A stretch of DNA of 64,000 nt from Candidatus Altimarinota bacterium (GTDB taxonomy: Bacteria; Cyanobacteriota; Cyanobacteriia; Cyanobacteriales; Microcystaceae): positions 35,198 through 99,197 of the forward strand of contig JAAUUT010000004.1 of NCBI GenBank assembly GCA_012031035.1. The letters are read 5' to 3'. The position numbers and the translations under genes were made by a program. The notes beneath the pieces are model-generated. The model was not told where the DNA came from, made no database searches, and saw nothing but the letters and a program-made list of their open reading frames with translations. Below, piece after piece: positions 40,301 through 50,735 of the stretch. Each line of letters opens with the position of its first letter. The stretch's first letter is position 1.

Positions 40301-40555
40301 CTGTACGAGCAGCATCAATCGGAAATTGCCGTTGTCTTGCTCGATTTAATGATGCCTTCCCTTGATAGCGCAACAATTATCAATGTGCTACAAAAAATTA
40401 ATTCACAAGTCAAAATTATTGCTATGAGCGGACTTGTGTCTAATGGAGAAGTAGCAAAGGCAAGTAGCAAAGGAGTATGCGAGTTTCTAGCAAAACCTTT
40501 CACTATCCAAGAGTTGCTGCAAGCTTTATTGAGAATTAAGTCAAAATTGGATTAA
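37397..40555 (+). CDS. CBS-PAS hybrid sensor histidine kinase with receiver domain
   Basis: A 1052-residue cytosolic hybrid kinase without membrane segments. It has two CBS domains (about 15-140), a short coil, four PAS/PAC units (about 165-290, 290-415, 430-545, 550-665), a DHp domain with the phosphorylated His in GIAHDMNN (H690), an HATPase domain (NLVINARDAMPDGG, ISDTGIGIS, GQGTGLGLS) and a C-terminal receiver with phospho-acceptor D983 (LLDLMMP). CBS domains suggest sensing of adenine nucleotides; PAS domains suggest small-ligand or redox input. The output is not visible: the receiver is terminal and no regulator gene is adjacent. ATG at 37397. Confidence 0.9.
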   Translation: MDNPNSFLALPKLEVLIDRTPLIVTPDTSIVDAIALMSQTQGSSCVLIVREANLIGIFTERDALKAVASQIDLRMAIAQVMTSSLITQVLEREQTIFTVLSTLQQHKISHLPILNETGNLIGLVTPTRLLQAIAIADVPEATIQECSAELSHLNAQIKQEIKKHRQTESEIADFIENAVVPLHWVAEDSTIIWANQAELDLLGYTKEEYIGQPIAKFHVDSEILSDILQRLATHQPVKGYEARLRCKDGSIRHALIDSNTFWKDGKFIHTRCFTRDISERKQAEESLRESEQKFRAIFDGTFQFIGLLTTEGIVIEANLTALNSIGAKRSEIIGRPFWETPWWTHSPQLQEQLKKGIIRAAAGELVRFEAEHFLVDGTSIFVDFSLKPVFDEAGKVVMLIPEGRDISERQAALRERKQAEIVFKKTLKSLEFQKSALDRAAIVAITDRYGVITYVNEQFCQISQYSKEELLGKTHRIINSGYHPLEFFQNLWTTIASGQVWQGEIKNRAKDGSFYWVATTIVPFLDDRGIPFQYLAIRFDISNLKQAEQKIGEQAALLDVSSDGIMVRDLENRIQFWNKGAEKIYGWRATEAIGKNVTTLLYRETLPEVEEALKTVRDRGEWQGELHKVTKTGKQVIVESRWTLVRDEANNPKAILIVDTDITEKQLLEKQFLRAQRLESLGTLASGIAHDMNNILTPILAITQLLPLKMPHLDDRTQRLLEMLGENAKRGSDLVKQILFFARGADGQRILIQVGHILAEVASVARQTFPKSINLVLNFPTSNLWMVAADATQLHQVLMNLVINARDAMPDGGTLNIAAENVIVDENYAQLHIDARVGAYVVVTISDTGIGISPENLERIFEPFFTTKELGQGTGLGLSTVLGIVKSHQGFINVYSEVNRGTCFKIYLPARESIDRLQSAENLERFTGKGELILVVDDEVSVREITKASLETYNYRAMTASDGAEAIALYEQHQSEIAVVLLDLMMPSLDSATIINVLQKINSQVKIIAMSGLVSNGEVAKASSKGVCEFLAKPFTIQELLQALLRIKSKLD

Positions 40556-40635
40556 AAAAGCAACGCTATTTTTTTCTAAAAATAATCCGCCAAATGTTGA
40601 CTTCAAGATATTCAGGTTATTATTAAACCTTACAT

Positions 40636-40671
40636 AAAAAAGACCCAGCTAAATAGCTAAGTCTTTTTTTT
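40636..40671 (-). terminator. tmRNA rho-independent terminator
   Basis: On the minus strand AGACTTAGCT pairs with AGCTGGGTCT (two G-U pairs) around the loop ATTT and is followed by a T-run; the A/T flanks extend the stem. It begins just after the tmRNA 3' end. Confidence 0.85.
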
Positions 40672-40673
40672 CA

Positions 40674-41055
40674 TGGAGCCGAGCAGAGTCGAACTGCTGT
40701 CCAAATTGGGTATTTACTTTTCGCTCATTCACAGGTTTAGCCTATCTTACCCTCAAGGCGGGAACCATCTATTATCCCTGATGGCGGGATGCTCTAGTAA
40801 TGTCTTAACTCAATAGGCGACCAGAGGCATCTATAGAGAGCATCCGTTGGGGTTTACCCTTAATCCTTAACGGAGTCAGACTAAGAGTAGCGCAGTCTTT
40901 GTTAGTGACTCTTAGGCAGCTACTGCTACGCGCTTGAAGCTTACGATGTTGTTCGCAGTTACTTTTTTTTGAGTCTGGTATTTACGAGAGGCGACTCACT
41001 CTCGACCTGTATCACGGGTCAGCTTTCGCCAACCTGTCGAAACCGTTACGGCCCC
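40674..41055 (-). ncRNA. ssrA: Transfer-messenger RNA (tmRNA), one-piece
   Basis: tmRNA rescues ribosomes stalled on broken messages. The 5' end GGGGCCGUAACGGUUUCGACAGG is the universal start (first seven bases pair with CGGCUCC at the 3' end, discriminator A at 40674; CCA is not encoded). The T-arm-like region GUUCGACUC lies near the 3' end. The tag frame at 40956-40912 reads ANNIVSFKRVAVAA and stop, close to the tag of Synechocystis-type tmRNAs. The length of 382 bases is normal. It is transcribed opposite to the flanking kinase and hemB genes. Confidence 0.97.
40912..40956 (-). other. tmRNA proteolysis-tag reading frame
   Basis: Fourteen codons plus TAA encoding ANNIVSFKRVAVAA, with GCG as the resume codon. 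The ending AVAA is a typical degradation signal for Clp-type proteases. Confidence 0.95.
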
Positions 41056-41071
41056 GCGTGTATCTATATGT

Positions 41072-41101
41072 ATTATAGATGAAAATTAGTTGGTTCGGCA
41101 A
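41072..41101 (-). promoter_or_regulatory. tmRNA promoter
   Basis: On the minus strand TTGCCG (-35, 41096-41101), an 18-base spacer and TATAAT (-10, 41072-41077), 16 bases upstream of the mature tmRNA 5' end. A near-consensus sigma-70 promoter. Confidence 0.75.
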
Positions 41102-41284
41102 TATTGGTAATGGTAATTGGCAATTGGCGATCGGTGATGGGGTCGGATATCCTAATCACCAATCCCCTACCAAACGTTACAAAAGATTGAGAAATATCGT
41201 TAGTGCTGATGGGAGAGAGTGCGATCGCCTTAAACTAATTTGAGAGATGAATTACATAATTAAACTTAATATAAAATCCAACCT

Positions 41285-42271
41285 ATGTTTCCCATCAATC
41301 GCCCTCGCCGCCTTCGCCAAACCTCGCAATTGCGCCGCATGGTGCGCGAAACCGTTTTAACCGTTAACGATCTGATTTATCCCTTGTTTGCCGTCCCAGG
41401 AGAAGGGATTGCCAAAGAAGTCAAATCTATGCCAGGAGTTTATCAACTCTCAGTCGATAAAATCGTTGAAGAAGCAAAAGAAGTGTACGATCTAGGGATT
41501 CCTGCCATTATCCTTTTTGGCATTCCCGCAGACAAAGATTCTGACGCAACGGGTGCATGGCACGATTGTGGCATCGTTCAGAAAGCTGCCACTGCCGTTA
41601 AAGAAGCCGTATCGGATTTAGTTGTCATTGCCGATACTTGCTTGTGCGAATACACTAGTCACGGTCACTGTGGATACTTGCAAACGGGAGATCTAACGGG
41701 GCGAGTCCTCAACGATCCTACCTTGGATTTATTAAAGAAAACTGCCGTTTCCCAAGCAAAAGCAGGCGCGGATATTATTGCCCCGTCTGGGATGATGGAC
41801 GGGTTCGTGCAATCGATTCGAGAAGCATTAGACGAAGCAGGATTTCAAGATACCCCGATTCTTTCCTATGCGGCTAAATATGCCTCTGCATATTATGGGC
41901 CATTCCGCGACGCTGCTGAATCGACTCCACAATTTGGCGATCGCAGAACCTATCAAATGGACCCTGGCAATGCCCGCGAAGCCCTCAAAGAAGTCGAATT
42001 AGACATTGCAGAAGGGGCAGATATGTTGATGGTCAAACCTGCTTTGTCTTACATGGATATCATCTGGCGAGTCAAGGAAATGACGAATTTACCCGTTGCT
42101 GCTTACAACGTTTCGGGTGAATATTCGATGATTAAAGCTGCTGCCCTTAACGGTTGGATCGACGAAAAACGAGTGACTTTAGAAACTTTAACCAGTTTCA
42201 AGCGATCGGGAGCCGATCTTATTTTGACCTATCATGCCAAAGATGCGGCTCGTTGGTTGGACGAAGAATAA
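41285..42271 (+). CDS. hemB: Delta-aminolevulinic acid dehydratase (porphobilinogen synthase)
   Basis: Condenses two 5-aminolevulinate molecules to porphobilinogen, the first pyrrole of haem, chlorophyll and bilin synthesis. Residues [10 protein letters not shown] contain the Schiff-base Lys K251; the [14 protein letters not shown] segment is the metal-binding region and [17 protein letters not shown] precedes the second active-site lysine region. 328 residues, normal length. The start at 41285 follows an AT-rich region; neighbours are not tetrapyrrole genes. Confidence 0.95.
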   Translation: MFPINRPRRLRQTSQLRRMVRETVLTVNDLIYPLFAVPGEGIAKEVKSMPGVYQLSVDKIVEEAKEVYDLGIPAIILFGIPADKDSDATGAWHDCGIVQKAATAVKEAVSDLVVIADTCLCEYTSHGHCGYLQTGDLTGRVLNDPTLDLLKKTAVSQAKAGADIIAPSGMMDGFVQSIREALDEAGFQDTPILSYAAKYASAYYGPFRDAAESTPQFGDRRTYQMDPGNAREALKEVELDIAEGADMLMVKPALSYMDIIWRVKEMTNLPVAAYNVSGEYSMIKAAALNGWIDEKRVTLETLTSFKRSGADLILTYHAKDAARWLDEE

Positions 42272-42311
42272 TTGCTTCTAAAAGCGACAAGTTCTTAAAA
42301 TTTAATTATTG

Positions 42312-42335
42312 CCCTGTCGCTTCGCGGCGACGGGG
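42312..42335 (+). terminator. Hairpin after hemB
   Basis: CCCTGTCGC and GCGACGGGG pair perfectly (one G-U) around a 6-base loop 41 bp after the hemB stop. No T-run follows, so termination is possible but not certain. Confidence 0.45.
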
Positions 42336-42432
42336 TATTAACAATGGCTTATAGGAATGCCATAGTAAAAAGGAAGAAAAAGAGCAATCCGATCGACCAT
42401 TTCCAACCATCGATCTACAAGCTAATTGTCTT

Positions 42433-44678
42433 ATGTCTTATCCTCTCTACGTCGCTTTCATTTGGCACCAACACCAACCTTTATACAAATCCCGCCAAGC
42501 TGTTTCGGATGGCATGGGACAGTATCGCTTACCGTGGGCGCGGTTGCACGGGACAAAAGATTACTTGGATTTAATTTTAATCCTAGAACGCTATCCCAAA
42601 CTTCATCAAACCGTCAATCTCGTTCCTTCGCTAATCGTGCAATTAGAGGAATATGCAGCAGGAGAGGCGATCGATCCTTATCTTGCTTTAACGGTAACGC
42701 CAGAAGACCAACTAAAAGAACAACACAAAAAATATATTATCGAGCATTTTTTTGATGGCAACCATCACACGCTGATCGATCCCCATCCTCGCTATGGGGA
42801 ATTGTACGAACAACGCCAGGAAAACGGAAAAGTATGGTGTTTCAATAACTGGACGAATCGAGATTATGGCGATTTGTTAGCATGGCATAACTTATCTTGG
42901 ATCGATCCTTTATTTTGGGACGACCCAGAGATTGAAGCATGGCTTAAACAAGGTCGGAATTTTACGTTAGGCGATCGCCAGCGGATTATTTCCAAGCAAC
43001 GAGACATCATTCGTCGTATCATTCCCCAGCATCGACAAATGCAAGATGCAGGTCAGTTAGAAATTACTACTACTCCGTATACCCATCCCATTCTACCCCT
43101 ACTCGCCGATACCGATTCTGCATTGGTAGCCGTCCCTGAAATGACCTTGCCTCAGTTGCGCTTTGGGTGGGAAGAAGACATTCCGCGACATCTGCGTAAA
43201 GCTTGGGATATGTATATAGACCGATTTGGCAGACAGCCTCGCGGTTTGTGGCCCTCCGAACAATCGGTCAGTCCTGAAATCTTACCTTATATTGCTAAGG
43301 AAGGATATCGTTGGATTTGTTCTGACGAAGCTGTTTTGGGATGGACGTTAGGGCATTTCTTCCATCGCGATGAAACGGGAAATGTCAGCGAACCAGAATT
43401 TTTATATCGTCCCTATCGTCTCGAAACTCCTTACGGAGATTTAGCGATTGTTTTCCGCGACCATCGCCTTTCGGATTTGATTGGTTTTACTTATGGGGCG
43501 ATGGAACCTTCTCATGCAGCTTCAGATTTAATCGGACATCTAGAAGCGATCGCGCGATCGCTCAAACACCGACAAAACGAGCAAAAAACTACGCTAGAAC
43601 AACCTTGGTTAGTTACAATTGCCCTAGATGGCGAAAATTGCTGGGAATACTATCAAAAAGACGGTTTACCTTTCCTAGAATCGCTTTATGAAAAGCTTAG
43701 CAACGATGAAGATATTAAATTAGTAACTGTCTCTGAATTTTTAGAACAGTTTCCCGCCACTGCAACGATTCCTCAAGGTAAACTGCATAGCGGTTCTTGG
43801 GTTGATGGTAACTTTACCACTTGGATCGGCGATCCGGCAAAAATCGGGCTTGGGATTTATTAACGCAAGCCAGACAAATTTTAGCGCAACATCCAGAAGC
43901 AACCGAAGAGAACAATCCTGAAGTCTGGGAGGCTTTATATGCTGCTGAGGGTTCGGATTGGTTTTGGTGGTTTGGAGAGGGTCATTCTTCTAATCAAGAT
44001 GCTGTTTTTGACCAACTCTTTCGAGAACATCTCTCGGCGATATATACTGCCCTCAACGAACCGATTCCGCCAGCCTTGCGTCAAAGCGTCGAAAAACACG
44101 AGGCAAAAGAAGCACATCGACCGCAAGGGTTCATACATCCTACCATCGATGGATGTGGAGACGAGCAAGATTGGGACAGAGCGGGACGGATTGAGGTTGG
44201 CGGCGCGAGAGGAACGATGCACCGCAGTAGTGCCGTTCAACGCTTATATTATGGCTGGGATCATCTAAATTTCTATCTGCGCTTGGATTTGAAAACGGGA
44301 ATTAAACCCGATCGCGATTTGCCTGGGGAGTTGCACTTGCTATGGTACTATCCCAATGTGGAAAGATCCCTGAGTACAATTCCTTTGTTAAATGTTCCCG
44401 ATTTATCTCCACTCAATTACTTATATCATCATCATTTGGGCATTAATTTACAAACGGGATCGATTTGGTTAGAACAGGTAGGCGAAGATGGTAACTGGCA
44501 CGCCAGGACAACTCGTGCCGATGTTGCTGTGAAGAACTGTATGGAATTAGCAGTTCCTTGGGCAGATTTACATATCGAACCCGATTATTGTTTGCATTTA
44601 ATCGCTGTTTTTGCCGATCGCGGTGAGTTTCGCGATTATTTACCCGAAAAAGAATTAGTGATGTTACAAGTTCCTTAG
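42433..44678 (+). pseudogene. GH57 glycoside hydrolase (alpha-amylase/alpha-mannosidase type), single-base frameshift
   Basis: Family 57 glycosidase acting on alpha-glucans or related polysaccharides in the cytosol. The motif IWHQHQP starts the barrel, the nucleophile region is GLWPSEQSVS, and the acid/base region is ALDGENCWEYY; a C-terminal beta-rich domain follows (about 550-748). The frame breaks at the A-run 43839-43843: five A are read where six would give DPAKNRAWDLLTQAR. The first frame stops at 43863, the rest is read to 44678; adding one A gives 748 residues, typical for the family. Start is the ATG at 42433. Confidence 0.88.
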
Positions 44679-44696
44679 AGTGCAATTGCCCTTTAA

Positions 44697-44927
44697 TTAT
44701 AATGTGCGGTCTAAACCCCAATCTTGACCCGACAAAGAAATTTCTTCAAGAGAAACTTTAGACAATTTTTTGCGAATTATAAAGGGTAAAACTATCGGCC
44801 AAATAATGGTAGCTATGATAAGACACATCCAAGATTGCCAATGAGTTTTGGGTGTCGTTTTATCGTTAAGAAAAGCATTTAGTAAAATCCCGCATACCAA
44901 AAAAGCACCGCCCAAATATAGCATCAT
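44697..44927 (-). CDS. Small two-helix membrane protein
   Basis: A 76-residue protein with two hydrophobic segments (about 3-18 and 34-50) joined by a short polar loop (NDKTTPKTHW), and a charged C-terminal tail. It is not recognised and could be conserved only in close relatives. Its stop is 18 bp from the convergent end of the glycosidase gene. No clear ribosome-binding site. Confidence 0.5.
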   Translation of the reverse strand: MMLYLGGAFLVCGILLNAFLNDKTTPKTHWQSWMCLIIATIIWPIVLPFIIRKKLSKVSLEEISLSGQDWGLDRTL

Positions 44928-45842
44928 CTTCGTTAGCCCTGTCTTATTTATTTGCTTCTTATATCAAAACATCAGGATTTCCGTTAAATCAAAAGGGAAA
45001 TTACTCAACTTTTATTCCTTTTATAGAGGTTGTCTGTACGTAGATTTACGTAGATTGAGTTTTTGCAATCATTTTGATGCAAAAAAATCAGTTTTTTGGT
45101 CGATTGTTGGTTTTTTTAAAGCGATCGCTCTTGTTTCCTGTTGATTACTTCATTTCTCAATTTAGAAAAGTCGAAATTTTAGTTGAATTTGTAATATATA
45201 TTTACTGAGACACCGTATTTCTTGTACCGTCAAAAATAGATTCAAGATAATCAAACTAAATTATATTGTTTTTTTTGGTTTTGGAAACACCAAACCCAGG
45301 GCTAGATCTAAAAGTTGAGAAGATGTTAAAAAATAAGATCCTGAGAAGCCTACGCACTCTAGGCAAGTTTGTATCGCTAAAATGAAAAGCTAAAAAATAT
45401 TTAAGTTATTAGCGATCGAAGCAAGGGAGGGCGACCAGAGATCGGCTTCCTCTCTTTCTGAATCTCTGTGAAAATAATATAAGACAGAGTTTCTACTATC
45501 GATCGTCAATTGCTGGTTACTGGTAACTCAAAAAAGTATAGAGAAACGAGTTTATAACCCTTGTCCACAGGTTGTTTTAAGGATTACTCGACTTACAAAA
45601 ATTCTAAATTTAATTATTGGTCATTTACTTAACTACCAATTTATTTTACAAGCGCCGATAAGCTAATATTGCGATAAGCGGCGAGGAATTATAAAAAAAA
45701 CTATTGAAAAATTAAGCAGAAAGTATCCTAAAATAAGCGTCAATTCTTTTTTAATTTACTCTTGAATTTCTCTTAAGTCGAGAAGAAAACATCGCTTGCT
45801 TGTTCCTGGCCTCTTTGTGTCGTTTTGCTTTTTTTATTTTTT
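44928..45842. other. Long AT-rich non-coding region before the exporter gene
   Basis: More than 900 bp without a credible gene in either strand. Content: AT-rich stretches, a TTGTCCACA near 45561 (DnaA-box-like but single), CTGGTTACTGGTAACT repeats near 45513 and HIP1 copies. No tRNA or known RNA family recognised. It may carry control elements for the exporter gene downstream. Confidence 0.4.
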
Positions 45843-47614
45843 ATGGTTTCTCAGTCCCTCCGTTTTCTTATCTTACTATGCTTACAACTGGTCGGGATAG
45901 TTTTACTCGACGGTACCAGCAATAGACCTCTGCAAGCACAAAATATCGCTCCTGGCGTTCCCGTTTTCCTCCCCCAAGTCCTCCTGAAAGAGAAACGCCT
46001 CGGCCATTACCCCCGCCAGAGGAACTACTAAAACCCGTCGAACCGACTCCAACGCCAGAAGAAGAATTTCCAGGAACGGCACCCGGTCAAGTGACAGTTA
46101 AGCAGTTTAAATTTGTCGGTAGTACCATTTTTTCTGAAGAAGAACTCGCAGAAGTCACTAAATCCTTCACCAATCGTCAGATTTCTTTTTCAGAATTACT
46201 TCAGGCGCGATCGGCTGTTACAAAGTTATATGTAGATAATGGCTATGTAACTTCTGGCGCTTATATTCCCCCTCAAACCATCGAAGATGGCGTTGTCACG
46301 ATTGAAATTGTGGAAGGGAGTTTAGAAGATATCAACGTCAAAGTTGAAGGAAGACTACAACCCTTCTACGTGCGCGATCGCATTTCTCTCGCAACCGATA
46401 AACCCCTTAACGTCCCTCGTCTTCTAGAAGCCTTACAACTGCTGCAACTCGACCCTCTAATCGAAAAAATTTCTGCGGAACTATCGGCGGGAACTCGTCC
46501 GGGAACTAGCGTTCTAGATGTGACAGCAGAAGCAGCAGACACCTTTAGCGCTCAAGCGTTTATGGATAACGGTCGCGTCCCAGAAGTAGGCAGCTTTCGG
46601 CGCGGGGTAGAATTCGCAGAGGCAAGCTTATTGGGATTAGGCGATAATATACGCGGCGCTTATCGCAATACAGACGGCAGCGACGATTTTGAGGTTGATT
46701 ATACAATGCCTGTTAATGCCCGCAATGGCACGGTTAAGGTAGGATACCGCCGAGTCTACAGCCAGATTATCTCACCCTCGGTTTTTGAACCCCTCAATAT
46801 CGATTCAGACTACGAACGGTATGGAATAACTTATCGACAACCGATTATTCAAACGCCGAATCAGGAATTAGCCTTGGGGATAACCTTCGATCGCCAAAAC
46901 AGCAAGACGGTTTTTAACCCGTCGGCTTTTAATGGTTTTGAGGTGGCAGAACCTTTGGTTGTTTCGGGGACGAATAACGAAGGACAAACGAGAGTATCCA
47001 GCTTGCGACTGTTTCAAGAATGGACGCAGCGCAGCGAACAGGAAGTTATCGCCGCGCGATCGGAATTTAATATCGGATTAGATATCTTCGATCCATCCGA
47101 ATCTTTTGACGAAGATATCAACTCTCAAGCCCCAGATACTCGTTATTTTGCTTGGCGAGGACAGGCACAATGGGTACGCTTACTCGCCCCCGATCTGTTA
47201 TTGGTTGCCCGTACCGATCTTCAATTATCGGATCGCCATCTAGTTTCTCTAGAACAATTTGCGATCGGCGGTTTGGGTAGCGTTGAGGGATATCGTCAAA
47301 ATCAAGTTTTAACCGACAACGGTATCTTTGCTGGGGTTGAAGTCCGTTTGCCCGTCATTCGTTCTTCTGAACCTGATGGTTCTCTACTACAAATTATTCC
47401 TTTTGTCAATGCTGGGACGGGTTGGAATAATGGTGGCGTGCAAAACCCCGATCCGAGGACTTTAGTATCGGTCGGTTTGGGATTGCAATTTCAGCAGGGT
47501 GATATCTTTAGCGCCCGTCTCGATTGGGGAATTCCTTTAATAGATGCCAATAATAACGGCGATACTTGGCAAGAAGATGGCATTCATTTTTCTGTGATTT
47601 TGAAACCGTTTTAA
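45843..47614 (+). pseudogene. Two-partner-secretion outer-membrane exporter (ShlB/FhaC family), single-base frameshift
   Basis: Outer-membrane transporter of the ShlB/HecB/FhaC family that exports a large partner protein. It has a signal peptide (SLRFLILLCLQLVGIVLL), a proline-rich linker, a POTRA domain (about 70-150: FKFVGSTIFSEEELAEV ... GVVTIEIVEGSLEDI) and a C-terminal 16-strand barrel domain (GVEVRLPVI, LRLFQEW). The frame breaks at the T-run 45964-45967; one extra T restores VFPPPSPPERETP and a 590-residue protein. ATG at 45843 is preferred over an upstream TTG. No partner haemagglutinin-type gene is seen nearby. Confidence 0.85.
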
Positions 47615-47739
47615 GCTGAAGGATTAAGAAACGTAAGTTTAAAGGCAGAAACTACTATAAGAATATCGACCTTGTGGGTGTAGGGGCTAATGGTCATTTA
47701 TTTATAGCAAAATAAGAGCTATTTCATCTACATTGTCCA

Positions 47740-48983
47740 ATGTCCAAAGATCGGCTATTTCAAATTCCGCAATTCAATTTTAAAATTTGGATTCTTGCTG
47801 TAGGTAGATTGTTATCTCAAATTGGCACGGGATTAACTTTATTTTATGCTTCAATCTTTTTTGTCGATCGCGTTGGTTTATCTGCAACAACAGTCGGAAT
47901 TTGTTTGGGACTTGGTTCGGTTTCTGGAATTTTAGGACGTTTTTTAGGCGGTTCGTTTGCCGATTCTCAATACTGGGGTCGGCGGAAAACTTTATTACTT
48001 TCTGCTGCAATTTCTGCAATTGCGGCTCTTCTTTTGCCTTTACTTATAATTTTTCTACTCTGGCGATCGCCAATTTATTAATGGGTTTAGGAGTCGGTTT
48101 ATATTGGCCTGCGACAGAGGCAGCAGTGGCCGATTTAACGACTCTAGAACAGCGTAATGAAGCCTTTGCTATTACTCGCTTAGCCGATCATATCGGTTTG
48201 GGATTGGGCGTTGTTTTTGGTGGGGTTTTTATTGCCGTCTGGGAAAATTATCGAGCGTTATTTATTATCGATGGCGTTTCTTTTCTTGTATTTTTTGCCA
48301 TTATTTATTTGGCTATTGCTGAAACTTATCAATTTAGCGATCGCCAACCTAATTCTCATCAAGGATGGACAATCGCTTTGCGCGATCGCCGTTTGCTAGT
48401 CTACGCTGTCGTTAATATCTTTTTCACCACTTATTTATCTCAAGTTCAAAGTACCATTCCTCTCTATTTCAAAAGTTTTATGACAGAGGGAAATTTTTCT
48501 GTTGCAATTATTAGTGCAATTTTTGCTTGGCACGTAATTCTAACCATTATCTGCCAGTTACCTGTTGCCAGATTTCTCAATCGTTATAGCTACAGCAATG
48601 CTCTGACAATATCTTTTTTGTTTTGGGGAATTGGATTTATTTTGCTCTGGCTAACAGGAATTGTAACGAGTTATTCGTTGATTTGGGCAATTTTAGCTTT
48701 AAGTCTTTTGGCGATCGCAACGGTATCTTATACGCCTATTGCTTCAGCTTTTGTTGTCGATTTATCTCCTCCTTCTTTACGAGGAATTTATTTATCGATT
48801 AATTCTCAATGTTGGGCGATCGGTTATTTAATCGGCCCGCCATTGGGAGGCTTTGCTTTAGATAATTCGCCGCAATTTGCGCGAAATTTTTGGGTTTTTC
48901 TGGCTTTGAGCATCAGTTTAGGCATCTCGATCTTGCAATATCTCAATCGACTTTTGCAAGTTGACAATCAAAAAGAGTTTTAA
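47740..48983 (+). pseudogene. MFS transporter, single-base frameshift
   Basis: Major facilitator superfamily carrier, 12 helices. The loop motif GGSFADSQYWGRRKTLL after helix 2 is the MFS signature. The first frame stops at 48081 after helix 3; the rest continues in another frame (STLAIANLLMGLGVGLYWPATEAAVADL and on) to 48983. The break is a T-run at 48050-48054 (five T where six fit). Restored length is 414 residues. Substrate unknown; the family members closest in style are general MFS efflux carriers. Confidence 0.85.
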
Positions 48984-49140
48984 AGAACGCGATCGCTCCT
49001 AAATCTTCAAAATCCATACCATCGATAGATTAATTCTCTTGATTTCATCTCTAAGCTGAAATAAACGAGATGCGCAATGAGGTTGGTCTGAGTCGTTGCT
49101 CGTTTAACTCTGCAAAAAACAGATACCCAGGAGAGGAATT

Positions 49141-49659
49141 ATGACGCAAACTCCCAATCTTCCACCGTTAATTGAAAGCAATCAAGATGAATACAGAGAT
49201 AGCGGCGTAACTAGTACGGCTGCGATCGTAGGTCATCCCCTTCACCCTTTATTAGTGACTTTTCCCATTGCTTTTCTAGTCGGTGCATTTGGGACAGATT
49301 TAGGTTATTGGTTGACTCAAGATCTTTTTTGGGCAAGAGCGTCGCTCTGGCTGCTTGGTACGGGTTTTGTAAGCGGTATCGTAGCAGCAATAACCGGAAT
49401 GATGGATTTTATCGGGATCGATCGCGTGCGCAAGCGTCGGGCTGGATGGGCGCATATGATAGGCAATGTAGCTGCTTTATTGCTAACCTTGGTTAACTGG
49501 CTCTTGCGCCTCGATAATGTTACCGAACCTATCGTATTTACAGGACTTGCCATCTCGGCAATCGTAGCAATACTGCTGGGGCTGACTGGATGGTATGGCG
49601 CAGAATTGGTCTATCGTCATAAGGTTGCTGTTATTGGTTACAATAGCCGTCGCGAGTAA
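49141..49659 (+). CDS. DUF2231 membrane protein
   Basis: A 172-residue inner-membrane protein with four hydrophobic helices. The start of the domain, IVGHPLHPLLVTFPIAFLVGAFGTDLGYW, is the family signature with the conserved GHPxHP and a helix. Function unknown; members are often near redox or c-type cytochrome genes, not the case here. A good ribosome-binding site AGGAGAGGAA precedes the ATG. Confidence 0.85.
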   Translation: MTQTPNLPPLIESNQDEYRDSGVTSTAAIVGHPLHPLLVTFPIAFLVGAFGTDLGYWLTQDLFWARASLWLLGTGFVSGIVAAITGMMDFIGIDRVRKRRAGWAHMIGNVAALLLTLVNWLLRLDNVTEPIVFTGLAISAIVAILLGLTGWYGAELVYRHKVAVIGYNSRRE

Positions 49660-49760
49660 GCTTGAAGCCGTTTCATTGGCTAGAATTTTGCGATCGCAAA
49701 ATCTGGCTGCACTTTGGGCGATCTCTATCAAAAAATTTGACTACAAATCTTTTTGGGATT

Positions 49761-50735
49761 TTAGAAGGCTGAATCTTTCTTGTAATCTTGCCATCTTTCG
49801 TACAGCCAAAACATTAACGCCCAGAGTGCAGTTCCGATCATCTGACAAAGGTGATGTACCGTCGCGATCGCAAGACTTTCACCAGCAGGAATTCCAGATT
49901 TTGTCAAGGCAAAAGCTAAAGAAGCTTCATATACGCCGATATTAGCTGGCGAGATAGGAATGGAGATTCCAATATTTAAAATAACCAACGATAGGAGCAG
50001 TTCTGAATAAGAAAGAGAATATCCTTGAGCGACGCACAAAATCGATAGGGCAATCAATTCGCTAATCCAATTGGCTACACCCATAAGAAGCCCTCCAGAG
50101 CAACGTTTGGGTTCTTGGAGGGCTTGCAAACCTACTTTAAAGCCTTTTAACCAATGGGAAATTATTTTGAAACGAGCGCGAAGCAAACGAAAAAGAAGAT
50201 AAAAACTCAAAAATATAATAATCGTACTTAATAAAACTGTTTTTAATTTAGAAAAATAATGATTCCAAGGAACTTCGGGAACTTGAAAAGAGGTTTGTAA
50301 TAAAGCTAGACCAATCAATAAAAGAACTGAACCCACATCTGCTACTTTATCAGCCACTAAAACGATAGCTGATGCTTCTGAGGCTTCAATCTGGCGACCG
50401 TGCCTATCCTTATGTTTTCTTGTAAGAACGACTTTGAGCAGATCTCCCGCACCAGTGGGGCCAAAAGTATTAATAAACTGTCCGTAAGAAAAAGCACGGG
50501 CGGCGTGCGTCCATCGTAACTTTGCGTCGCCTGGAAAGAGAACCCATAAGCGATGCGTCTGAAAAATCATTTGAAAAACGACAGCAACCAACGATCCCAA
50601 CCAATAGAGAGGGTGAAACTTTGTTAGTGCTTCAACAATCGCTCCTTCTTCTAAATGTAATGTTTTAAAGATAAAAATTAATCCAATTCCAATGACTAGG
50701 AAAGTAACAACAATAAGAGCAGGCTGGTGTTTCAT
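49761..50735 (-). CDS. Lysylphosphatidylglycerol-synthase/flippase-like membrane protein (UPF0104)
   Basis: A 324-residue integral membrane protein with about eight helices, of the family that includes the flippase domain of MprF and archaeal AglD. Visible features: FSYGQFINTFGPTGAGDLLKVVLTRKH in the third of the chain and NIGISIPISPANIGVYEASLAFALTKSGI near the C-terminus, both typical. No catalytic aminoacyl-transfer domain follows, so a lipid or glycolipid flippase role is more likely. It is convergent with the DUF2231 gene. Confidence 0.78.
   Translation of the reverse strand: MKHQPALIVVTFLVIGIGLIFIFKTLHLEEGAIVEALTKFHPLYWLGSLVAVVFQMIFQTHRLWVLFPGDAKLRWTHAARAFSYGQFINTFGPTGAGDLLKVVLTRKHKDRHGRQIEASEASAIVLVADKVADVGSVLLLIGLALLQTSFQVPEVPWNHYFSKLKTVLLSTIIIFLSFYLLFRLLRARFKIISHWLKGFKVGLQALQEPKRCSGGLLMGVANWISELIALSILCVAQGYSLSYSELLLSLVILNIGISIPISPANIGVYEASLAFALTKSGIPAGESLAIATVHHLCQMIGTALWALMFWLYERWQDYKKDSAF

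Noticed and set aside
45561..45569. DnaA-box-like TTGTCCACA, possible replication origin
   Set aside because: Only a single imperfect copy; no dnaA or dnaN gene and no cluster of boxes nearby.
49595..49945. 116-codon frame between DUF2231 and flippase genes
   Set aside because: Overlaps the ends of two convergent real genes and shows no family features.
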